64,000 nucleotides of DNA, taken from the NCBI RefSeq assembly GCF_000745005.1, contig NZ_JQNB01000001.1, positions 3,217,501 through 3,281,500 of the forward strand, written 5' to 3'. A model generated the notes under the pieces. The model was not told the DNA's origin, did no database searches, and worked only from the letters and a program-made list of their open reading frames with translations. This DNA is from Luteibacter sp. 9135 (lineage in GTDB: Bacteria > Pseudomonadota > Gammaproteobacteria > Xanthomonadales > Rhodanobacteraceae). Numbering within the stretch: position 1 is the stretch's first letter; each line of letters opens with the position of its first letter. A program made the translations under genes and the position numbers. This document shows positions 45,401 to 53,400 of the stretch, piece after piece.

Positions 45401-47466
45401 ATCCACAGGTAACGGATAACGACAGCGACGTGTTGCTGCGCGCGCTGGGGCAGTTATGGCTGACGGGCGTCGATATCGACTGGGCGGCCGTGCATGGCAA
45501 CACGCGTCCGCGGCGGGTACCTTTGCCGACGTACCCGTTTGAACGGCAGCGCTATTGGATCGATGCCCGCAAGGGTTCGGTAGTGCCGGCCATCGCCGGA
45601 AAGGCGTCCAGTGTCGAAGCATGGTTCTACGAGCCTGCTTGGCGCCTGCAATCCGCGTCACTGTTGCCCCCCTCGGACGCCGAGGCAGATGCGAGATGGC
45701 TGCTGTTCGCCGACGACACGGGCGTAGCGGACGCGATGGCAGCCCGCCTGCGCGAGGCTGGGCAGGCGGTGACGCTCGTGCGCAGGGCAGACCAGCGGGC
45801 CGCGACCGGCGCCGATGCCGGCCTGGTCGTGCAGTCGCCAGGGCAGGGCGACGAGTACCGCCAGTTGCTCCAGCGATTGAGCGAACGTGGCCTAGACGCC
45901 ACGCATATCGTGCACCTGTGGAGCCTCGACGCATCGAGCTCGTTCGATGCGGTGCAGCGCGCCGGCACCTACAGCCTGCTTGCGTTGACACAGGCGTTCA
46001 TGGCGGCCCATCCCACGCAGGCCGTGCAACTGACCGTCGTTACCCAAGGTGCCTGGCGGGTCACGGGAAGCGAAGCATTGGTTCCCGCCCAGGCGACCGT
46101 AAGCGGCCTTGCCAAGGTGGTTCCGCAGGAATCCGACATCCGCTGCTTCCAGGTCGATGTCGCCGCCGTTGGCGACAGCTCGTCATTCTCTCCGGACACC
46201 TTGGCGGCGCAGCTTTGCAGGGAGGTGGCCTTGCATGACCCCGACCGGCAGCATGAAGTCGCATTGCGCGGCATGCAGCGCTGGGTCCGCCACTATCAAG
46301 TTGCGCAACAGCCTCGGAAGCCGGTGCGCACGTTGCGCCAGGGCGGGGTCTACCTGATCACCGGCGGGCTTGGAAACATCGGTCTGGCCCTGGCCGACCA
46401 CCTGGCGCGTATCGTGCAAGCCAGGCTAGTGCTGGTTGGCCGAGCTGCGCTTCCACCGCGTAGCAGTTGGCTCGATCACCTGGCCGACGCATCGGCGGAT
46501 GCCCAGCTCGTACACCGCCTGAAAGCGCTCATCGCGCTGGAGTCCACCGAGGCCGAGTTCGAGATCGCAACGGCCGACGTCGCCGACGCCGCGCAACTCC
46601 ATGAAACGTTCGCAAGGGCGCATGCGAGGTTCGGTCGCATCGACGGCGTGATCCACTGTGCCGGCAAGGTGCATGATGCGATGGTCGGGTTGCAGGAGTT
46701 GTCGCCCGCGCAATTCGAGGCCCACTACGAAGCCAAGGTCCATGGCCTGCTTGCGCTCGACCGCGTGCTCACCGGTCATGCCGTCGACTTCTGCATGGTG
46801 ATGTCGTCACTGTCCGCGGTACTTGGCGGCCTTGGGTTCGGCGCGTATGCAGCGGCCAATGCATTCGCCGATGCCTTCGTGCACGACCGCCACAGCCGGG
46901 GCGACGAGCGCTGGCTGAGCGTGAACTGGGACGGGTGGGCATTCGGTCCGTCGGCCGCGGGGGACACCTTCAGCATGACGCCTGGTGAAGGCGTGCAAGC
47001 CTTCGCACATGCTTTACGAAGCGCCTGGGTGCCGCAACTGGTCAACTCCACGGGGGCGCTGGCGGAGCGGCTGGAGAAGTGGGTCGAACGCGATGCACCG
47101 GGGCAGACAGACCTGGAATTGCACGCACGCCCGGAGCTCGAATCGAATTTCGTCCGCCCGCGCAACGCCATCGAGGTGCGGCTGGCCCAGTCGTGGCAAA
47201 CATTGCTCGGCATCGACCAGGTCGGTGTGCGCGACAACTTCTTCGCCCTGGGTGGGGATTCGATGCTCGCCACGCGCGTAATCAGCATGATCCGGCACGA
47301 GTTCGCGGTCAGCGACAAGGTGTTCTCGCTCAAGGACTTCTTCATGCGACCGGAAATCGAGGCCATCGCGCTCAAGATCGGTTCGCATCTCGATGGGGCT
47401 GAGGCGGAAATGCGAAAGAGCCAGCTTGCGGAAGCTGGAATGCAGGCAGAAGAGGGAGTTTTGTGA
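39487..47466 (+). CDS. Hybrid NRPS-PKS: docking - C - A(Ser) - T - KS - AT - KR - T
   Basis: 2659 residues. Docking hairpin 1-57 (ILLSAREGRLVFEVTG); condensation with HHIVSDGWSID about 211; complete adenylation domain about 515-1010 (TSGSTGTPKG about 688, FDVSVWEFFW, NLYGPTEAAID) with by-eye code D-V-W-H-F-S-L-I-D, the serine code; carrier (GGTSLLC, Ser about 1089); ketosynthase with ACSTS Cys about 1324, HGTGT, KPNIGH; acyltransferase with GQGAQ and GHSLGEY about 1766, HAFH for malonyl; ketoreductase TGGLGNIG about 2290 and GAYAAANA; carrier (GGDSMLAT, Ser about 2592). The C-terminus ends AEEGVL. Same layout as the preceding protein but with an intact A domain. The expected unit is serine extended by reduced malonate, 4-amino-3,5-dihydroxypentanoate. 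It starts 73 bp after the previous stop. Confidence 0.94.
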   Translation: MDIKNLVNKALDAGILLSAREGRLVFEVTGAPMSVELREELREHRDALLAYLGGMGAAVAQTPGVTNVPRIQRRPPGGDRPLLSYAQHRLWFIDRMGGSSQYNMPSAYRLKGSLDRSAFARAFRDVIQRHEVLRTNFVEEHDSVFQHIHDAIELPLVEMDLRALPVEEREEEVHRIFNHDAVAPYDLALSPLIRIHLLALAGDEHVVIVNMHHIVSDGWSIDVLVREFAVLYAAYQGGHQPELEPLAIQYADYAQLQRTWMEGEAVEGQLAFWRAQLAGIPAVHNLPLDKPRGSQQDFSGGTHVQAFGPKLSARIRQFCKERDVTPFMFLETAFALLVHRLSHAPDVVIGTPVAGREHRETQALIGFFVNTLVVRSRFEAELSFDELLRRNKSTILDVFSYQHTPFELLVEEIKPARSLSYNPIFQLMFNVQSVGQSELALPGLTLTPLFARTGVTKFDLSVDVTESRAGMTAVWGYKTSLFREETVARFAESYRLLLEGVLHNPLADTAQLPILPEGDLEMLTRWNRTDHPFPDTCIHTLFEAQAARTPDAVAVSYAGARLSYAELDAQANRLAHGLRARGVVGDTLVGVAMERSLDMVIALLGILKAGGAYVPLDPSYPDDRLRFMAKDAQVRLVLTQQRFRPRWQGFGTSCLAVDDPELLQAAGSPVAPVAAAPDPSGLAYVIYTSGSTGTPKGVMNSHRALANRIDWMQREYLLQPDDRVLQKTPYSFDVSVWEFFWPLTVGASIVMARPEGHKDPLYLRDVIREEGVTTLHFVPSMLASLLDAIDWAGLTCVRRVFASGEALSQPLVERYWATGTTASLHNLYGPTEAAIDVSYWDCRQSTEDQGVPIGRPISNVQLHVLDAHRQHVPVGCFGELHIGGVAVAKGYVGNAELTREKFIADPFSNVAGARLYKTGDLARWLPGGYLEFAGRLDHQVKLNGVRIELGEIEAHLRAQADVGDCVVIADSERPDHQHLVAYVVSLRIAGESDTEDWQARRNEETSILKSGLKQHLPDFMVPSLFVFLDALPLSANGKVDRKALARPSAPVAHRAYVAPRQELERELCRIWEEVLHVDEVGIHDSYFDIGGTSLLCIKVQKRINDRLGRAVALTDIFEFPTVSELASHLRRPSGPSSDTAIRADDGGRTRQATADIAIIGMAGRFPEANDVDAFWRNLAAGHEALREFSDEELLAAGISRQQLDAPDYVKRGVLLDGLDQFDAAFFGLTPREAEVLDPQQRLLFECAVEALEHAGYGDGTRPRAVGVFVGQSESQYLVNHLLGRQDLQDSLGVALLHANSKEYTSTRLSYKLNLSGPSVSLGTACSTSLVAVHLACMSLLQDECRMALAGAASVSLLEPQGYVYREGGIASPDGHCRAFDAAAAGTRAGSGAGLVLLKRLEDALADGDTIHAVIKGSATNNDGAVKVGYTAPSVSGQAAVIRQAQRRAGVSAESIGYIETHGTGTRIGDPIEIKALANAFAEVRHAGCRLGTLKPNIGHLDTAAGIAGLIKTVQVLKHKQFPPAINYGQANPQIEFGATPFEINTSLRPWEAGAQPRRAGVSSFGIGGTNAHVILEEAPPIAGGHALDGHVLLPVSAKSAAALSGVKSRLARHLRDFPGQSLADVAYTLQVGRTPHAYRFVVHSSDALDAAARLEDASPSQPAVMVKEGQRVDIVIMFPGQGAQYTRMARGLYEGQPVFQASVDECADILRGELGCDIREVLFAHADDGRLHETRLAQPALFVIEYSLALLLESWGIRAAAMVGHSLGEYVAACLAGVFDLRSALRLVAARGRLMQDMPAGAMLACRMAEDALQPLLAATGCSLAAVNGPMDMVASGDTGAIAQLRALLEERDIRCSLLRTSHAFHSWMMDPVLDAFRAELARVELKPPTRPFVSNVSGAFIADDQATSIDYWLSHLRGTVRFDAGIRTVLADTRFIASARVLVEVGPGVTLSSLVQKQAPKAKPVVSTLRHPQVTDNDSDVLLRALGQLWLTGVDIDWAAVHGNTRPRRVPLPTYPFERQRYWIDARKGSVVPAIAGKASSVEAWFYEPAWRLQSASLLPPSDAEADARWLLFADDTGVADAMAARLREAGQAVTLVRRADQRAATGADAGLVVQSPGQGDEYRQLLQRLSERGLDATHIVHLWSLDASSSFDAVQRAGTYSLLALTQAFMAAHPTQAVQLTVVTQGAWRVTGSEALVPAQATVSGLAKVVPQESDIRCFQVDVAAVGDSSSFSPDTLAAQLCREVALHDPDRQHEVALRGMQRWVRHYQVAQQPRKPVRTLRQGGVYLITGGLGNIGLALADHLARIVQARLVLVGRAALPPRSSWLDHLADASADAQLVHRLKALIALESTEAEFEIATADVADAAQLHETFARAHARFGRIDGVIHCAGKVHDAMVGLQELSPAQFEAHYEAKVHGLLALDRVLTGHAVDFCMVMSSLSAVLGGLGFGAYAAANAFADAFVHDRHSRGDERWLSVNWDGWAFGPSAAGDTFSMTPGEGVQAFAHALRSAWVPQLVNSTGALAERLEKWVERDAPGQTDLELHARPELESNFVRPRNAIEVRLAQSWQTLLGIDQVGVRDNFFALGGDSMLATRVISMIRHEFAVSDKVFSLKDFFMRPEIEAIALKIGSHLDGAEAEMRKSQLAEAGMQAEEGVL

Positions 47467-50400
47467 TGAAAACGGCCGAGCAGATCGTCGCGGATGCGAC
47501 AGCCCATGGCGTGGTGCTCTACCTCAAGGACGGGCAACTGGCCTACGTCGCAGAAGCAGGGCGCTTCGCCGAGGCGTTGAAGGCGGAGATCCGTGCCAAC
47601 CGCGACGCCGTCGTCTCGCTGCTTGCTGCCCGGCCTACCGACGAACTGGCACAGGGGCAGTCTGCCATTCCCCGCATGGTCGCGGTGCCACGGCTTGAGC
47701 ACATGCCGGTCTCGTATGCCCAACACCAGGTCTGGCTCGCCGACCAGATGGATCCGGGCAGCGCACGATTCAACATGTCGATGGCGTTGCGTCTCCAGGG
47801 CGCGCTGCGGCATGACGCGATCCACTTCGCCTTGGACGAACTGGTACGGCGCCATGAAGTACTGCGTACCGTCTATGTCCGCGTCGGCGATGCACCGCTC
47901 CAGCGCATCCAGCCCGCACGATCCGTCCCGGTCACGTACGTGGACCTGACATCGCTGCCGGAACCGGAGCGGGCGCAGGAACTGGCACGGCACCAGCGCG
48001 AAGCGGGGGGAGCCGGCTTCGACCTGGCGACGGACCTGATGTTGCGTGTACGTCTTGTCGCCACAGGCCCGGAAGAGACATTCGCGCTGTTCACCATGCA
48101 CCATATCGCTTCGGACGGTTGGTCCATGGGCCTGCTGATTCGGGAATTCGTCGAGTACTACACGGCCTGCGTGGAGGGCCGGCCAGCCCGGTGCGAGCCC
48201 CTGGCGGTGCAATACGCCGACTACGCCAGTTGGCAACGCGCGAAGCTGGATGGAGGCCTGCGCTCGGAGCACCTGGGATACTGGAAGGCGCAATTGAGGG
48301 ACGTGCGCAACGGCCCCGCACTCTCGACCGACAAGCCACGCCCGGCCCGGACCTCGCTTCGGGCCGGCATCGAGGCCTCCTACCTCGGCGCTCGCCTGTC
48401 GACCGATTTGCAGGAGTTCGCGGCGGCGCGCGGCGTCACCGTATTCATCGTCCTGCAGACCGCGTTTGCGCTCCTGATCGGTCGCTGGAGCGGACACGCC
48501 GACGTGGTGATCGGTACGCCCGTGGCGGGCCGTACGGACAAGGCCGTCGAGCCCATCATCGGGTTGTTCGTCAACCTGTTGGCCTTGCGGACCCACTTCG
48601 CCGACGGCGACACGTTCACGACGCTGCTTGACCGCAACCGCGAGATGATCCTCGATGCCTATGCGCACCAGGACCTGCCCTTCGAGCTGGTGGTGGACGA
48701 GGCCCTGGCCGAGCGGGACCTGCGGGTGTTCCCCCTGTTCCAGACGGTATTCAACCTGCAGAACGTCGGGCAGGACAAGCTGAGGCTTCCCGGCCTCGAG
48801 GTCACCGGCCACAACGCCGAAACGGTCGCCAAATTCGATCTCGAAGTGACCGTCGAAGAGGGCAGCGACGGCTATTGGGTCCAATGGAAGTACGCGGCCG
48901 ACCTGTTCGATCCCTCCACCGCCGTGGCGCTCGCCGCCTGCTACCTCAAGCTGCTGAAGAGCATCGTCGCCGACCCGGGACAGCGGGTGTCGTCCCTCGC
49001 CGAAGGGGCGGGTATTGTCCGGCTGGCCGCGGAAAGTCGCATCGCACCGGCGGCCTCGACCGAAGCAACGGCGGCGGCGACGCCCTTCGCCGAACCGGCG
49101 ACGGCGACCGAACGCCTCATGGCCACGTTATGGCAGCGGGTTCTCGGCCACGAACGCCTCGGCACCGAGTCCAACTTTTTCGACCTGGGTGGCAACTCCC
49201 TGAAGGCCATGCGGCTCGCGACGCTGATCGCCGAGACGTTCCAGGTGCCGGCTTCGGTACGCGCACTGTTCGAAAACCCGACCGTTGCCGCGCTGGCACG
49301 CCATGTCGACGCACACGCGCCGCAGGGGCCGGCACGTATCCCGGTGGCGCCGGAGGGCAGGCCCATACCGCTGACGTTCGCGCAGCAACGGTTGTGGTTC
49401 ATCGACCAACTCAACGACGGCAGTCCGCACTACAACATGCCTGTCGTGCTTCGCATCCATGGGGATCTCGACCTCGCAGCACTGCACGCCAGCCTTAACG
49501 CCATCGTGGCGCGGCATGCCACGCTGCGGACCGTCTACGCGCAAACCGGCGACGGCCCGGTGCAGGTTGTCCGGCCGTGGTCGCCTCTGCCGCTACCCGT
49601 CGTGGAACTTCATGGGCAGGATGCGCCTGCACAGGCGCAGGCGGTTTCGCGTGCCGTGCGCGCCGAGGCTGCCGCGGCATTCGACCTTGCGCGGGACACC
49701 ATGCTTCGGGCGCGGTTGCTGTCCTTGTCCGCACACGAACACGAACACGAACACGTGCTTGTACTCGTCGTGCACCACATGGCCTCGGACGGCTGGTCCA
49801 TGGACATCCTGCAGCGTGATTTCGTGGCGCTGTACCAGGCACACGTCGAGAGACGCGAGGCGGCCCTTCCGGCCTTGGATATCCAGTACGCGGATTACGC
49901 CTCCTGGCAGCAGGAAACCTTCACGCCCGACACGTTGCAGAGCCAGCGCGCCTATTGGGAAGCGCTGCTCCGCGGCGCGCCCGCCATGCATAGCCTTCCG
50001 CTCGACCGGCCGCGCCCGCCACGCCAGGACTTCGCGGGTGCGCTATGCCGGCGAAGCCTTGACAGGGCCCTGTCGGACGACCTCGATGCGCTCGCAAAGC
50101 GGCACGACGCCACGTTGTTCATGGTGCTCCAGGCGGCATTCGCATTGTTGCTGGCACGATGGAGCCAGCAAGAGGATATCGTCATCGCCAGCCCCACCGC
50201 AGGACGCGTGAACAGCCAGGTGGAGGGCTTGATCGGCTTCTTCGCGAATACGCTGGCGTTCCGCCTCGCGCTTTCGCCGGAGAAGCGATTCGACGAACTG
50301 CTCGTGCAATGTCGCCAGCAGGTGCTTGAAGCGTTCGCGCGCCAGGACTTTCCCTTTGAAATGCTGGTCGAGCAGCTGCAACCCGAGCGAAGTCTGAGCC

Positions 50401-53400
50401 ACAACCCCTTGACCCAGGTGCTTTTCACCTTGCAGGTGGAAGACACGGCAGAACTGGCGTCGCTCGATCTGCGGATCGAGCCCGCCGGTGGCGCCGATCC
50501 GGTGACGAAGTTCGACATCGAACTCATGGCCGTCGTAAAGGACGGTGCCATTCAACTGGAATGGTGCTATGCCCGCAGCTTGTTCGATGCATCCACCATC
50601 ATGCGCATGGCGGACAGTTTCGAAGTGCTGCTAGGGGCGATCGTCGAGGCACCGGACCAGCGCCTGTGTGCGCTGCCGTTGCTTGGCGCCTGGGAGCGTG
50701 AGCGGGCCCTGTTCGCCTTCAACGATACCGCGCGCGACTTCCCCGACCAGATGCTGGTCCACGAGTTGTTCGAGGCGGTAGCTGCGGCGCACGCCACGTC
50801 GACGGCCGTCGTCTTCGAGGGCCAGTGCCTCGACTATGCCGAACTCAACGCCCGATCGAACCAGGTCGCGCATGCCCTGTTGGCACAAGGCGTCAAACCC
50901 GACGACCGGGTGGCCATCTGCGCCGAGCGAAGCCTGGATCTGATCGTTGGCCTGATGGGCATCCTCAAGTCCGGCGCCGCCTATGTTCCGCTGGACCCGA
51001 GCTATCCGACAGAGCGCCTGGCTTACATGCTGGCGGACTGCGCTCCGGTCGCGCTTGTGGCCCAGGTGGGGACCCTGCCGCTCCTGCCATTGCCCGGCAT
51101 GCCGGTCCTGCGGCTCGACCACGCAGGCGACCTTGCCTTGCTGGCCCGCCAGCCGCGGCACAACCCGGATCCACGCACTTTGGGTCTCGGTTCCCGAAAC
51201 CTTGCTTACGTGATCTACACGTCGGGTTCGACCGGGCTCCCGAAGGGGGCCATGAACGAACACCGCGCGGTCGTAAACAGATTGCTGTGGGCGAAGGAGG
51301 CTTATGCCCTCGGCGCCGACGATCGCGTGCTGCAAAAGACGCCTTTCGGCTTCGACGTGTCGGTCTGGGAATTCTTCCTCCCGTTGTTGTCGGGCGCGCA
51401 CCTGGTCATCGCCCGCCCGGGCGGCCACCAGGAACCCGACTACCTGGTCGATCTGATCGACTCCGCGGGCATCACCACGCTCCACTTCGTTCCCTCCATG
51501 CTACCGGCGTTCCTCGAACAGGCTCGCGAGGGCAGGTGCCAGACTGTGCGGCGCATCCTGTGCAGCGGCGAAGCACTGCCGTTCCCGATGCAGCAGCAGG
51601 TGATGCGACAGTTGCCGCACGTGGAACTCCACAACCTCTACGGCCCCACCGAAGCCGCCATCGACGTGACATCCTGGCGCTGCGAACCGGGCAAGTACGA
51701 AGGCTTCGTACCCATCGGCCGTCCGATCGCGAACATCCGCATTTACATCCTTGACGCGCAGCGGGAGCCCGTGCCGGTGGGTGCGCCGGGAGAAATCTAC
51801 ATCGCAGGCGTTGGCGTGGCGCACGGTTATCTCAACAGGGACGAGTTGACGCGCGAACGTTTCGTGCACGACCGTTTCAGCGGAGAGCCTGGCGCCACGA
51901 TGTACAAGACGGGCGATCTGGCGCGCTGGTTGCCGGACGGCAACATCGAATATCTGGGACGGAACGACTTTCAGGTCAAGATTCGCGGCTTTCGCGTGGA
52001 GCTTGGCGAGATCGAGGCCCGGCTGTGCGCCTGCGTCGGGGTTCGTGAGGCGGTCGTCCTTGCCCGGGAGGACGCCCCCGGCGATCCCCAGCTCGTCGCG
52101 TATCTGGTCCTGGATGCGGGCAGGGCATTGGTTTCCGGTGAACTGCGTGCGCAACTGGCGCGCACCTTGCCTGAGTTCATGTTGCCCAGGGCCTTCGTGG
52201 TCATGGAAGGCCTGCCGCTCACCGCCAACGGCAAGCTCGACCGTACCGCACTGCCAGCCCCGGAAGCGAGCGATGAACCTGAGCTGGTCCATGGGGAGCC
52301 TTCCACGGCGATCGAACAGGCCTTGTGCGACATCTGGCAGTCCCTGCTGAAGCGAACGCGCATCGGCGTACACGACAACTTTTTCGAGATCGGCGGGCAT
52401 TCGCTGTTGGCCGCCAGGGCAGCTCACCTTATCGCCGAACGCTGCGGCAGGAAGGTGCCCATACGCACGCTATTCGAACGCCCCACCATTGCCGAACTGG
52501 CACCTTATATCGATGCGCAGGCCGAAGCCGCGCATGCGCCGATCCCATCCGCCCCGGTCGACCAACGGATTCCGCTGTCGTTCGCGCAACAGAGGCTCTG
52601 GTTCTTCGAGACGCTCGACAATGGCAGCCCCCAGTACAACATGCCGGCGGCGTTGCATTTACAGGGGCCGCTCGATCGAGAGGCCTTGCGCAGAAGCCTG
52701 GAGACGATCGTCGAACGCCATGCCGTGCTGCGCACGGTCTATCTTTCGGACGCGGAAGGGCCGGTCCAGGTCGTTCAACCCATGGCACGCCTGGAACTGC
52801 CGGTCGTTGACCTGTCCGGGCTCGATCCAACTGCCCAGGACGACGCCATCGACAGCGAACTGCGCGCCGAGCTGACGACACCGTTCGACCTGAGCTGCGA
52901 CCGTATGCTGCGGGTTCGTCTGCTGGCACTCGCCGAGCAGGAACACATCCTGCTGGCCACGATGCATCACATCGCTTCGGATGGCTGGTCCGTCGGCGTG
53001 CTGACCCGTGAATTCGCTTCCGCCTATACGGCCTGTTGTGAAAGACGCGAGGTGGACCTTCCGGCACTCGACATCCAGTACTCCGACTATGCGCACTGGC
53101 AGCGCGCGAACCTCACCGAAGAGAAGCTCAATGCGCAGTGGGCCTATTGGGAGCAGGCGCTGCGGGACGCTCCGGTCGCCCATAACCTGCCGCTGGACCG
53201 GCCGAGGCCTCCTCAACAGCGCTTCGAGGGTGCGATCGTGCAGCAGCACCTGGACGAGGGTGTCCTGCGGGGCCTGAAGCAGCTCGCGGCGAGGAGCGGC
53301 ACGACGCTGTTCGTCGTCCTGCAAAGTGCCCTGGCGATCCTGTTGAGCCGATGGAGCAACGAATCCGACATCGTGATCGGCAGCCCGGTGGCGACGCGAA

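Noticed and set aside
47466..49330. Assembly error as the reason for the missing A domain in the first module
   Set aside because: Frame and domain borders are clean and a second A-less module plus a free A-T protein exist in the same locus, so a biological explanation is more likely; long-read data would settle it.
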